Under the pieces are notes generated by a model that saw nothing but the letters and a program-made list of their open reading frames with translations, searched no databases and was not told the origin of the DNA. The translations under genes were made by a program, and so were the position numbers. Shown here piece by piece: positions 53,160 through 61,641 of a stretch of DNA of 64,000 nt; the first letter of the stretch is position 1; each line of letters opens with the position of its first letter. Source of the DNA: Phycisphaeraceae bacterium (GTDB taxonomy: Bacteria > Planctomycetota > Phycisphaerae > Phycisphaerales > UBA1924); assembly GCA_021299385.1 (NCBI GenBank), contig JAJTGZ010000007.1:1-64000 (forward strand). The letters run 5' to 3'.

Positions 53160-55358
53160 TCAATCTATCTGCACACGCCGCAGCAGCAGCGCGTTGCCGA
53201 TGACCGAGAGCGAACTGAGCGTCATAGCCCCCGCGGCGAGCATCGGGTCCAGGAAGCCCATCGCCGCTACGGGGATGAGCACGATGTTGTAGATGAACGC
53301 CCACGCCAGGCCGATCTGGATCGAGTTGACCATCGCGCGCGAGAGGATGATCGCCTGCGGGATCAGGCGCACGTCGCCGGAGACCAGCACGATGTGCCCG
53401 GCGGCCTTGGCGATGTCCGACCCGTTGCCCATCGCGATGCCCACGTCGGCCGTCGCGAGGGCAGGCGCGTCGTTGATCCCGTCGCCGACCATCGCGACCT
53501 TCATCTTCGGCTCACCCTTGTCGCCGTTCTGCATCGCGGTGATCATCTTGACCTTCCCCGCCGGCTGCACGCCAGCACGGAACTCCTTGATCCCCGCCTC
53601 CTGCGCGATCCCCTCGGCAACGCGCGCGTGGTCGCCCGTGAGCATGACCACCTTTAGGCCAAGCTCATCTTGCAGCCGCTTGATCGCATCACGCGTGTGC
53701 AGCTTGGTCCGGTCGGCCATCGCAAAGAGTGCCGCGTAGCGCCCCCCAATCGTCGCGCACGCCACGGTCGAACCGGCCGCGAGCATCTCGCGGTACTGTT
53801 CACCCGCCGCCTCGATGATCGCCGGGCCGGGGGCACCGACATAGACCTCCTGCCCCTCGACCATCGCCAACACCCCCTTGCCCGAAGAGAGCGTGTGCAG
53901 CCCCTGGGCCACACGCGCCCGCACGCCGAGTTCGCGCAATCGCAGCGTGATCGCCCGGCTAACAGGGTGATCGCTGAGCGTCGTAACCGCGTGCACATGC
54001 TGCAACGCGCTGTTCTGCTCAAACCACTGGCTGATGCGCATATCCGTCATGCTCATGAGCCCGCTGGTGATCGTGCCGGTCTTGTCCAAGAGGCACGCAT
54101 CGATGCGACCGGCGTTCTCCAGCGCCGACGGGTCCTTGAACAAGATACCGCGCCGAGCGCCGATCCCCGAGCCGACCATTACCGACATCGGCACCGCCAG
54201 GCCCAGCGCGCACGGGCAGGCGACGATCAGCACCGCCACCGCCGCCTGTATCCCCGCACGCCACGAACCCTCCCCAAGCCCCCAATAGCACGCCGTGACG
54301 ATCGCCACGAGGACCACAACGGGCACAAAGATGCCCGCCACGCGGTCGGCCATCTTCTGGATTTTCCCCTTCTTGCTCTGGGCGAGTTCGACGGTCTGGG
54401 CGATCTGCGCCAGCACGGTGGCCGAGCCTGTCGCCGTGAGGGTCATCTTGATAACACCGGTGGTGTTGAGCGTGCCCCCGGTGGCCATGTCGCCCGAGTG
54501 CTTCTGCACCGGCACGCTCTCGCCGGTGAGCATCGACTCATCGACGCTCGACTCGGTCCCCTGCTCGCACATCCCGTCAGCCGGCACACGCTGGCCCGGC
54601 TTGACGACGACGATGTCCCCCGCCCGCAGCTCCGCCACGGGCACCTCGCGCAGGGTCTTGCGGGCGTCGACGACCAGGGCCGTGGCCGGGGCAAGTTCCA
54701 TCAGCCCGCGCACGGCACTGGCCGCCTGCCCGCGCACACGCAGTTCCATCCACCTGCCCACGGCCACCAGAGCCAGGATCACAGCCGCGCTCTCAAAGTA
54801 CATGTGCTTGAATTCATCGGTGGCCAGCGCGGTAACCGAATACCCAAACGCTGTGCACGTGCCCAGGGCGATGAGCGTGTCCATGTCCAGCCGTCGGCGG
54901 AACAACCCGCGCAGCGCCGACCAGACGATCGGCAGCCCGATGACGAGCATCAGCACGCTTGTCAGCCCCAACTGCGTCCAGGGGCTCCAACGCTCCTTCA
55001 TAAAAAGCATCGCCAGCACCGCCACAGGCACCGCCAGCGACAGGCCCACAATCGCACGCACACCCCACACCTTCGAGATGCTCCAGGGCACCCGCCCCTT
55101 CTTCACCTCAACATCCCCAATCACGGCGGCAGCAGTGCCCGGAGCGACAGCAACGCTCCCCGGGTACCCCGCCTTGGCCAGCGCGTCCAGCAGGGCCTCG
55201 GCCTTAGGCAAGGGGCTGCCGAGGGTTACAACGGCCCGCTCTGTCGCCAGGCTGACGCTCGCCTGAGCCACCCCTGGCACGGCGAGGAGGGCCTTTTCCA
55301 CGTGCGAAACGCACCCGGCACAGTGCATCTGACGGACATCCAGCGTGATCTGCGGCAT
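53160..55358 (-). CDS. copA: Copper-translocating P1B-type ATPase
   Basis: 732 residues. One N-terminal heavy-metal domain with MHCAGC (Cys13, Cys16), then eight membrane helices. Actuator TGES at 278-281, membrane metal site CPC (381-383), phosphorylation site DKTGT (425-429), the HP dipeptide in LSDHPVSRAI, and GDGINDAPAL. It should export Cu+ from the cytoplasm. The ATG at 55358 was chosen because the metal-binding domain begins there; the longer frame overlaps the divergent STAS gene. A Cys-rich/HMA/barrel gene set lies 6 kb away. Confidence 0.94.
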   Translation of the reverse strand: MPQITLDVRQMHCAGCVSHVEKALLAVPGVAQASVSLATERAVVTLGSPLPKAEALLDALAKAGYPGSVAVAPGTAAAVIGDVEVKKGRVPWSISKVWGVRAIVGLSLAVPVAVLAMLFMKERWSPWTQLGLTSVLMLVIGLPIVWSALRGLFRRRLDMDTLIALGTCTAFGYSVTALATDEFKHMYFESAAVILALVAVGRWMELRVRGQAASAVRGLMELAPATALVVDARKTLREVPVAELRAGDIVVVKPGQRVPADGMCEQGTESSVDESMLTGESVPVQKHSGDMATGGTLNTTGVIKMTLTATGSATVLAQIAQTVELAQSKKGKIQKMADRVAGIFVPVVVLVAIVTACYWGLGEGSWRAGIQAAVAVLIVACPCALGLAVPMSVMVGSGIGARRGILFKDPSALENAGRIDACLLDKTGTITSGLMSMTDMRISQWFEQNSALQHVHAVTTLSDHPVSRAITLRLRELGVRARVAQGLHTLSSGKGVLAMVEGQEVYVGAPGPAIIEAAGEQYREMLAAGSTVACATIGGRYAALFAMADRTKLHTRDAIKRLQDELGLKVVMLTGDHARVAEGIAQEAGIKEFRAGVQPAGKVKMITAMQNGDKGEPKMKVAMVGDGINDAPALATADVGIAMGNGSDIAKAAGHIVLVSGDVRLIPQAIILSRAMVNSIQIGLAWAFIYNIVLIPVAAMGFLDPMLAAGAMTLSSLSVIGNALLLRRVQID

Positions 55359-55428
55359 AGTGGATTGTTCGCAACCTCCGCCCCCCACGCCGCGTGCAAA
55401 CGCCCGCCCGTTCTGATAGACTTCCCCA

Positions 55429-55818
55429 ATGCCCAACGACTGGTCAGAAGAAATCCGCATCATCGAACTGGCCGACGAGCCGCAACTGAGCGAGGACCTG
55501 GCCAACGCCATCGACCGCGTTGAAACCGCCGACTCCGCCCAGGGCGGCACCCCAGCCGGGAACATCAAGCACACCGTCCTGAACTTCGCCGGCGTGCGCT
55601 ACATGAGTAGCTCGCACCTGGCCCAGCTCATCCGCCTGCGCAAGCTCTTGGCCGGCCGGCAGAAGGTGCTCCTGCTCTGTGCCGTGCCCGACAACGTCTG
55701 GTCGATCTTCCTGATCAGCGGCCTGGACCGCGTCTTCCGCTTCGCACCCGACCCGCTGACGGCGCTGGCGACGATCCAACTCGAAAACACCCCCGGGCAC
55801 GAGCAAGACCCACGCTGA
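55429..55818 (+). CDS. STAS-domain (anti-anti-sigma factor-like) protein
   Basis: 129 residues. The STAS core is clear: VLNFAGVRYMSSSHLAQLIR, with Ser60-62 at the phospho-regulated position, then LLAGRQKVLLLCAVPDNVWSI and LISGLDRVFRFAPD. Such proteins bind anti-sigma kinases or form part of stressosome-like regulators. No anti-sigma or kinase gene is nearby, so the partner is unknown. Divergent from copA with a 70-bp gap; no Shine-Dalgarno. Confidence 0.85.
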   Translation: MPNDWSEEIRIIELADEPQLSEDLANAIDRVETADSAQGGTPAGNIKHTVLNFAGVRYMSSSHLAQLIRLRKLLAGRQKVLLLCAVPDNVWSIFLISGLDRVFRFAPDPLTALATIQLENTPGHEQDPR

Positions 55819-55830
55819 CGCCCCACGCGC

Positions 55831-56289
55831 TCACGCCTGCTTGAAGCTCGCTCCGTCGAGCACGTCGAAGCCCACAAACTGCCCCACGGCATACGCGCCC
55901 GCCTGGTTCCGCGCGTCGGTCAACTTGCACACCACCGGCAGCGGCAGGCCGTCAACGGCCACGCTCCCCCCGGCGTCCACGGTGATGGTGTTCGCCGAGG
56001 CATCGACCGCAACGATCGTCCCCTGCAAACGCCTAGGCCGGCCGTGCACAGGCTCAATGAACTGCCCGCCGGTTACGGTGCTGTCCACACGCCTGGCCTG
56101 TGCCGTGATCGTGCCGATGATCCGCTTGCCGATCGGAGTAGTTACGTCGCCGATTGGGCGCAGGTGCAGCAGGTATTGGCTCCCTGGGATCGCCAGCACG
56201 ATGTGCCCCGGCTTGGTGGCCGAGGGTGGTACGATTTCTTGCAGCGTCGCGCGGACCTGGTTGGGGTTGCTGGCCGTGGCTGTTTTCAT
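55831..56289 (-). CDS. Hypothetical beta-rich protein
   Basis: 152 residues, predicted cytoplasmic, mostly short beta strands: GHIVLAIPGSQYLLHLRP, GKRIIGTITAQARRVDS, and a repeated-looking LQGTIVAVDASANTITVDA, as in OB-like or PilZ-like barrels, but no family motif (no RxxxR / D-SxxG) is present. The ATG at 56289 was chosen because further upstream sequence is the HU promoter region. Divergent from the HU-like gene, so possibly regulated by the same intergenic region. Confidence 0.6.
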   Translation of the reverse strand: MKTATASNPNQVRATLQEIVPPSATKPGHIVLAIPGSQYLLHLRPIGDVTTPIGKRIIGTITAQARRVDSTVTGGQFIEPVHGRPRRLQGTIVAVDASANTITVDAGGSVAVDGLPLPVVCKLTDARNQAGAYAVGQFVGFDVLDGASFKQA

Positions 56290-56383
56290 AGAGCTGATGG
56301 TATCGTCATCTGGCCCGAAGGTCTTCCCGCAGCCAGCGTGGGGTGGCCAGCCGGGCGCGGCGCGGTGGCATGATTTGTATGGC

Positions 56384-56397
56384 GAAAAGCACTTTTC
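56384..56397. promoter_or_regulatory. Palindrome in the HU / hypothetical divergent region
   Basis: GAAAAGCACTTTTC is a perfect 6-2-6 palindrome located about midway between the two divergent starts. Candidate protein-binding site. Confidence 0.4.
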
Positions 56398-56404
56398 TAG
56401 ACAA

Positions 56405-56459
56405 ATTTGCCCCCGGCCAACAAAATCTGCTTGAAAGCAAGGGGCAAATGCGATAAAGA
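56405..56459 (+). promoter_or_regulatory. Promoter of the HU-like gene within an inverted repeat
   Basis: TTGAAA (56431-56436), a 17-nt spacer and TAAAGA (56454-56459; three of six consensus matches). A perfect 9-bp inverted repeat ATTTGCCCC (56405-56413) / GGGGCAAAT (56441-56449) brackets the -35 and covers part of the spacer, suggesting operator control. GGAG lies 8 nt before the ATG at 56519. Confidence 0.45.
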
Positions 56460-56518
56460 TATCGCTCTGCTGGAGGATACCAGTAGAAAATCGCCCCTTT
56501 TTACATGGAGAACTGACA

Positions 56519-56884
56519 ATGGCCGTAAAGACACCCGCATCACCCAAGCCCCCCAAGCTCAGCGCATCGCCCAAGCCGCGCAAGAAGAGCGAGCTCTACA
56601 GCCTGCTCGGCGAGCACACCCAGCTGACCCGCAAGCAGATCGCCGGCGTCTTTGAGACGCTCGAGAAGGTCATGACCGTCGACCTGGCCAAGCCCGCCGC
56701 CAACAAGCCCCGCATGTTCGTCGTGCCGGGCCTGATGAAACTCACGGCCACCTTCAAGCCCGCCAGCAAGGCGACCACCAAGCCCAACCCCTTCAAGCCG
56801 GGCGAGATGATGGAAGTCAAGGCCAAGCCCGCCAAGACCGTCCTGAAAATCCGCGCCCTCAAGAACCTCAAGAGCGCCGTCTAA
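56519..56884 (+). CDS. HU-family DNA-binding protein with basic N-terminal tail
   Basis: 121 residues. A Lys/Pro-rich tail (1-23, PKPPKLSASPKPRKK) precedes an HU-like fold: helix pair (SELYSLLGEHTQLTRKQIAG, VFETLEKVMTVDLAK), beta part FVVPGLMKLTATFK and the C-terminal PAKTVLKIRALKNLK that ends HU proteins. The usual GRNP tip reads KPNPFKPGEMM. It likely acts as an abundant nucleoid protein. It carries both a 36-nt element (5 nt after the stop) and a separate classical terminator. Confidence 0.88.
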   Translation: MAVKTPASPKPPKLSASPKPRKKSELYSLLGEHTQLTRKQIAGVFETLEKVMTVDLAKPAANKPRMFVVPGLMKLTATFKPASKATTKPNPFKPGEMMEVKAKPAKTVLKIRALKNLKSAV

Positions 56885-56889
56885 TACTC

Positions 56890-56925
56890 AACCCCTCCCC
56901 CTCGGGGAGGGGCAGGGGTGGGGTT
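56890..56925 (+). repeat. 36-nt 3'-end element (copy 6, loop variant)
   Basis: Consensus stems and all four G4 tracts kept; only the inner hairpin loop differs (CTC instead of CGA). It lies 5 nt after the HU-like stop and 51 nt before that gene's terminator stem. Confidence 0.9.
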
Positions 56926-56976
56926 GGCAAACCAGCAACCCTGCTTAAAGCAATTCGGTTGAATCTACTCAACCAC

Positions 56977-57010
56977 GCGGCCCCGGAAACCCCGGGGCCG
57001 CTCTGTTTTT
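56977..57010 (+). terminator. Rho-independent terminator of the HU-like gene
   Basis: Perfect 10-bp stem GCGGCCCCGG (56977-56986) with its complement (56992-57001), 5-nt loop, then TCTGTTTTT. It faces a convergent gene on the minus strand. Confidence 0.92.
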
Positions 57011-57044
57011 GTACGCACAACGAGTGTGTCTAGACCGCAGGCCC

Positions 57045-59378
57045 CTACCTCTCCTTGCTGCCGACCGGCGGCGCAGGCGCATCCCCATCGAGGCTCCACA
57101 GCCCCACCCCCACCCACCGCTCAGGTGGTTGGCTCACAACATCGTGCCAACTGACCATCAGCCCGTCCTGCTCGGGCATCCACTCCTGCACCGGCTCACC
57201 CAACTGCCCAAGCCACGCCAGCAGACGCTCGGGCGTGATCGACTGGTCATACCCATACGTCCCCCAATACCGGCGTAACTCACCAAAGTTGACCAGCACA
57301 TAGTTCAGCCTCTGCTTTGACGCCGTGCTCTGTTTGGCAACGTGCGCACGGATCAACCCCGTCCAACTGGCCGGGGTGAGAGGCTCCGCGTCGATCGCCA
57401 GCCCCAGCGGCGAGCGGTCCCACACCGTGTTGTAAACCACCCTGGCGGTGTAATAGATCGGCGTGGCATCACCCACCAGCAGCACCGACTCATCGACCCC
57501 CAGCCGAAGGTTGATATACACCGCCGGCGGCGCGGCATCCAGCCGTTCGCGGAACGCGCCCGGCCCCATCGTCGAGCGCCGCAGCCGGAGTGTTTCACCC
57601 GTCTGCGCCGCGACACCCCCCACCAGCAACGCGTTCGGCCTCGCATACCCCTCCGTAAGCCAGATGCGCACCAGCGTCGCGCTCTGCACCACCGTCAACA
57701 TGCACGCACCGAGCACCCCCACACGCGCAGCGACCACGCCCCGCCTGCCCCCACCAGTAACTACAGACACACACCACGCCAGCACCATCCCAACGCCCAC
57801 GGCCAGGTTCAGCACCATCGGCAGTAAAAACCGGCTCTGCCCGTGCGTGCCAACCACCCAGAAGACACACCCTGCCAGCAACCCCCCCAGCAGTGCCATC
57901 GCAACAGGGCGGGCACGCCTGTTGAACGCCAGCGCGATCAGCGCGACGATCCCCGCCGGGAACAGCACCCCCCACTGCTGGTGCAGCATCCCGCGCGGCT
58001 GCGCATCGACCGTCCCCTCCTGCCCCACGGGCAAAATCAACCTGGCGATCTGCTCGACGATCGTGCCCTCGCGCCCGTGCGCCTTGGCAAACCGCGCCAC
58101 CTGCTCGGCCGACCACTCCCACCTGTGCCCAAAGAGACCGACCCCTGCCGGGAAGACCGGGTTCGCTGCCGCGTGCCAGTTGCGGACCAGCGCCGGCGCG
58201 AGCGCGATCAACCCGCCGAGTAAGCCGACGGCCAGCATCCCCGCCCACGCACGCCGGGGCGTCGTCAGCAAGAGCAGCAGCCCGATCGTGGGTCCACCCA
58301 AAAACAACGCCGTCGGCTTGCACCCGCAGGCGACGCCCAGCAGCAGGGCGCACGCAATGGCCCGTCGCATCGGCGCGATCGACGGCGCGTTCGCGTCTAC
58401 CGCCTCGCCCGTTGCATCCTCCAGCGCGATGCACGCCGCGCCGGCCAGCAGCGCCAGCATCCCCATCTCGTTGTACGCAAGCGACCCGACGACCACACTC
58501 CACGGCGTCGCCAGCACCAACGCCCACGCCAGCCCCGCACCGAGCATCCCCACCTCATCAGGCACAAACCGCCGGGTTACCAGCAGCGTTACACGCCCGA
58601 CCAGGAGCGCGGCCAACAGCGTCCACAACGCGTGCAGGTATTGGCAGGCCAAGAGACCGATCCCCTCACCCTTGATCAGGCTCCCGCCGCTCAACGCCGC
58701 GATGTGCAAATAGGCACCCTCGATGTAACTGGGCAAGAACGAATAGACATTGTGCCCCACCGGCCCCAGGCGGGCACCATCACGCGCCCACTCTTGGGGC
58801 AGCAACAGGTGGTACCCCATCGCATCAAACCCCCCGGCCTCCGATCGCCACAGCCACCCAGGAGGACTCGCGGACGCTACGAGCAAGATGCCGATACCAA
58901 TCACGCCCAGCAGCGCAGTGCCCGGCACCATCGGCAGCCTCGGCGCAGTGCCAAAGTACCGCACACACTGCCAAGCAAGCAGCACCAGGCCCACCCCCAG
59001 CACGCCGATCGCGGCGATGCGCCCATCGCTGCCAGAAAACAAACCGATGCTGCCGAATATCTGATCGATCCACAGCAGCGCGGCCGGCCCGAGGGCCAAC
59101 TGCGCCCAGAACCTTGCTGGCACGCTTGCGCGTGGGCCAAGCATCCACCGGCTGAGCGGGCCGCCCAGCCCAAAACCCGCCGCGAGCCAGGAGAGCGCGA
59201 GCAGGCCCGACGACAGCATCGCGCCAAGCAACGCGGCAGCCCCAAAGATGGGCCTTTCAGCCTCGTCCAGCCCGATGGTCGCGGCGCCGAGCGCCACCAG
59301 CAGGCTCCCGCCCACGAGCACTATCAGCCAGCGGTGCTGCACAAGCCGAACGGACCTGGGGGGCAACGCGCTGTTCAT
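57045..59378 (-). CDS. Large multi-pass membrane protein (glycosyltransferase GT-C-like, uncertain)
   Basis: 777 residues with about 14 membrane helices over residues 10-590, then a soluble C-terminal part (about 590-777). An early extracytoplasmic loop has GFDAMGYHLLLPQEWARDGA, with the Asp and the position typical of GT-C glycosyltransferases, and HNVYSFLPSYIEGAYLHIAA after it. GT-C (GT39/ArnT-like) is my best guess, not a firm call. The ATG at 59378 follows AGAGG by 5 nt. Divergent from the Fur-like gene. Confidence 0.65.
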   Translation of the reverse strand: MNSALPPRSVRLVQHRWLIVLVGGSLLVALGAATIGLDEAERPIFGAAALLGAMLSSGLLALSWLAAGFGLGGPLSRWMLGPRASVPARFWAQLALGPAALLWIDQIFGSIGLFSGSDGRIAAIGVLGVGLVLLAWQCVRYFGTAPRLPMVPGTALLGVIGIGILLVASASPPGWLWRSEAGGFDAMGYHLLLPQEWARDGARLGPVGHNVYSFLPSYIEGAYLHIAALSGGSLIKGEGIGLLACQYLHALWTLLAALLVGRVTLLVTRRFVPDEVGMLGAGLAWALVLATPWSVVVGSLAYNEMGMLALLAGAACIALEDATGEAVDANAPSIAPMRRAIACALLLGVACGCKPTALFLGGPTIGLLLLLTTPRRAWAGMLAVGLLGGLIALAPALVRNWHAAANPVFPAGVGLFGHRWEWSAEQVARFAKAHGREGTIVEQIARLILPVGQEGTVDAQPRGMLHQQWGVLFPAGIVALIALAFNRRARPVAMALLGGLLAGCVFWVVGTHGQSRFLLPMVLNLAVGVGMVLAWCVSVVTGGGRRGVVAARVGVLGACMLTVVQSATLVRIWLTEGYARPNALLVGGVAAQTGETLRLRRSTMGPGAFRERLDAAPPAVYINLRLGVDESVLLVGDATPIYYTARVVYNTVWDRSPLGLAIDAEPLTPASWTGLIRAHVAKQSTASKQRLNYVLVNFGELRRYWGTYGYDQSITPERLLAWLGQLGEPVQEWMPEQDGLMVSWHDVVSQPPERWVGVGLWSLDGDAPAPPVGSKER

Positions 59379-59457
59379 CGGCACCTCTGGCATCTGGTCA
59401 AGTTTCCCCGGCAGGCGTGGGCCCTGCCGGCCCGGGAATGACTCTAGAGTAGATGCG

Positions 59458-59913
59458 ATGCAGCGGGCAACCGGGATCACCATCATCGAGCCGATGTGCG
59501 CGGTTTTTCGCCGGCACCTGCGTGCCGTGGGGCTGAAGTACACACCCGAGCGCGCCCGCGTGCTCGACACGGCCCTTGGTATGCACGGGCCGTTTTTGGT
59601 CGATGACTTGCTCGCAAAACTCGACGGCGGCCTGCCGCGGGTGAGTAAGGCGACCACCTATCGCACGATCAAACTCCTAGAAGCCAGCGGGATCGTGCAG
59701 AAACTGCTGCTGACCAGCACGCAGAGCCACTACCAACTCGCCTTCGGCAACCCCTCCTCGGCGATCCTGGTCCGAACCGATGCCAACGCCGTCGAGCAGG
59801 TGCAGGCGCAGGGGCTGGACGCGCTGGTGCGGACTTTGGCCGCCGCACGCGGCCTGCATGCGCAGGGGTACCGGCTGGTGGTCTATGCCGCGGAGGGGCC
59901 GGGCGTTGAATAG
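59458..59913 (+). CDS. Fur-superfamily regulator without metal-binding residues
   Basis: 151 residues. The winged helix of the Fur family is clear: FRRHLRAVGLKYTPERARVL and GLPRVSKATTYRTIKLLEAS (recognition helix), then LLLTSTQSHYQLAF. The dimerisation domain that follows lacks the His/Cys ligands of Fur, Zur and PerR: no HxHDH or CxxC motif, and no Cys after Cys near residue 14. The C-terminal LDALVRTLAAARGLHAQGYR still matches the family helix. It may sense something other than metal or be constitutive. No Shine-Dalgarno; the start could also be a later Met at MCAVFRR. Confidence 0.82.
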   Translation: MQRATGITIIEPMCAVFRRHLRAVGLKYTPERARVLDTALGMHGPFLVDDLLAKLDGGLPRVSKATTYRTIKLLEASGIVQKLLLTSTQSHYQLAFGNPSSAILVRTDANAVEQVQAQGLDALVRTLAAARGLHAQGYRLVVYAAEGPGVE

Positions 59914-59996
59914 CCCGCATCTCGGACCCGAGCGTCTTTGCTGCCGATGAACACGGTGCAGAGATCAACAGTGGATGGTGCGCGGCCGAAGTTCTC

Positions 59997-60032
59997 AACC
60001 CCACCCCTGCCCCTCCCCTCGGGGGAGAGGTT
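59997..60032 (-). repeat. 36-nt 3'-end element (copy 7, minus strand)
   Basis: Minus-strand copy with one change in the outer/inner arm. It lies 42 nt after the stop of the minus-strand LOG gene, in that gene's orientation, and is antisense to the Fur-like gene's downstream side. Confidence 0.85.
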
Positions 60033-60074
60033 CTCAATCGCGCAGCGGGTGATGGGGTTGAGCGTGTGGGTGCA

Positions 60075-60929
60075 TCACACCACCTTGCCGTCGGCGGTTT
60101 CGGGCGCGCTCGGCTCGCGCTGCGGCGTGTATGTTCCCTTGGCACCGATCTCGCCCAGCCACCACCTGGGGCGTTGGCCTTGCCTGCGGCGTAGGCCAAA
60201 GGCGTTGACTGCGTGCGCTTGGAGATAGGCCATTGCTTCATCTGGGCTGTCGGTCAGGAAGAGCAGGTTCCCGTCGCTGGGGCTGATGGTCTTGGCCTGG
60301 ACCATGGTCTGGCGGATGAACTGCACGAGGGGCTGCCAGTATGCCGTGCCCATGAGGATGACGGGGAAGCCCTTGATTTTCCCGGTCTGGATGAGTGTAA
60401 GAGCCTCGAACATTTCATCGAGTGTACCGAAGCCGCCGGGCATGATGATGAAGCCGTAGGAATACTTAACGAGCATGACCTTGCGGATGAAGAAGTACCG
60501 GAACTCGATGAAGCGGTCGAGGTAGGGGTTCGGCTGCTGCTCTTGCGGCAGCTCGATGTTGCACCCGACGGAGAAGCCCCCGGCGTCCTTGGCGCCGCGG
60601 TTGGCCGCCTCCATCACGCCCGGCCCGCCGCCGGTCAGGACGGTAAAGCCAAGCTCACTGATGCGTGCGCCGACCTGGCGTGCGAGTGTGTAGTAGGGGT
60701 GCCCGTCGCCAAAGCGTGCGGAGCCGAAGACCGTAACGCAGGGGCCAAGGAAGTGCATGCGGCGGAAGCCGGAGATGAACTCGATGAAGATGCGCACGCC
60801 ACGGAGAAGCTCGCTGCCGCGTGAGCGTGGGCCTTCGAGGAAGATGGACTCTTGCGGGCTGCGTGTGCCCTTGGCCCAGGGCTGGCCCGCTGCGGCGGGT
60901 GGTTGGGTGTCCTGATCGGTGGTGTACAT
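60075..60929 (-). CDS. LOG family (TIGR00730) nucleotide phosphoribohydrolase
   Basis: 284 residues. The two family signatures are present: GGGPGVMEAANRGAKDAGG (from about residue 100) and PGGFGTLDEMFE (164-175), which bind and hydrolyse nucleoside 5'-monophosphates (cytokinin riboside or similar). N-terminal tail of about 55 residues and C-terminal extension of about 40 residues beyond the core. Physiological substrate unknown. ATG at 60929. Confidence 0.9.
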   Translation of the reverse strand: MYTTDQDTQPPAAAGQPWAKGTRSPQESIFLEGPRSRGSELLRGVRIFIEFISGFRRMHFLGPCVTVFGSARFGDGHPYYTLARQVGARISELGFTVLTGGGPGVMEAANRGAKDAGGFSVGCNIELPQEQQPNPYLDRFIEFRYFFIRKVMLVKYSYGFIIMPGGFGTLDEMFEALTLIQTGKIKGFPVILMGTAYWQPLVQFIRQTMVQAKTISPSDGNLLFLTDSPDEAMAYLQAHAVNAFGLRRRQGQRPRWWLGEIGAKGTYTPQREPSAPETADGKVV

Positions 60930-61075
60930 CGGGCGAGGGTAGAGGCCGGGGGATGGATGGGCGTGGAAGTGCGCAAGATCGTGGAGATGGTGTTCCGTGT
61001 GGAACTTTTGCCCGATTGCAGTGGTTCTGACGGGGGTGTGAACGGGGGTGGTGGGCGTGGCGTAGACTTTTATAG

Positions 61076-61504
61076 ATGTCGGCGGCGCGGATATCTATTC
61101 TGTTGATTGTGGCGCTGGTCGCTGGCCTGCTCGGTGAGCCTGCGCGGGCGTGGCAGTGGGTGGCCCCCGATCGCGGGCAGATGACCTGCGCGGGGGATGA
61201 GGGATCGTGCGCGTGCTGCGGCGGGGGAGTGGATGAGGAGGGGAAGAGTTGCCCACCTCAGGAGTGCCCGTGCGGGTCGCTGCCGCAGCGTGGGGGTGGG
61301 TTTACGGCGGTGGTGATGGGGTTGAACACGCCCGCGGGGGGGCAGATTGGTGCGCGTGCCCGTGTGAAGAAGGTTGAGCGGTGGCGCTCGGCATTGCCAG
61401 GGCCGCTGGCGGGGTTGGATGTGCCGGTGGTGGGAAGCGTGGGGGTTGTCTCTGGCGCGGCGGGGCGCGAGTTGCTTGCGATGGTGTGCGTCTGGCGGTT
61501 GTAG
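61076..61504 (+). CDS. Secreted Cys-rich protein of unknown function
   Basis: 142 residues. Signal peptide (about 1-25, ILLIVALVAGLLGEPARA). Seven Cys lie within residues 38-66 (MTCAG, CACCGGG, CPPQECPCG), a spacing suited to metal binding or disulfides, followed by a hydrophobic C-terminal part (VGSVGVVSGAAG). No family recognised. No Shine-Dalgarno before the ATG. Located 137 nt before an HMA-domain lipoprotein and then a barrel gene, so possibly part of envelope metal handling. Confidence 0.6.
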   Translation: MSAARISILLIVALVAGLLGEPARAWQWVAPDRGQMTCAGDEGSCACCGGGVDEEGKSCPPQECPCGSLPQRGGGFTAVVMGLNTPAGGQIGARARVKKVERWRSALPGPLAGLDVPVVGSVGVVSGAAGRELLAMVCVWRL

Positions 61505-61641
61505 CCGGGCGCGTGCGGGTCGTTGCGCGCGTGTTTTTGCGTGCTTAGTTGACTTTTACTGTCGAACAGACCACTTGGTGGGTTTGGTTTTTTTCTTACA
61601 CACACAACCGGCCGGGTTTCCGGCCTGATAGGACCAGGAAC

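Noticed and set aside
53670..55523. Open plus-strand frame of 617 codons antisense to copA
   Set aside because: Low-complexity Arg/His/Pro composition; copA is unambiguous.
59248..59457. N-terminal extension of the Fur-like gene
   Set aside because: The extra 70 residues overlap the divergent membrane-protein start and have shadow composition; the conserved fold begins after 59458.
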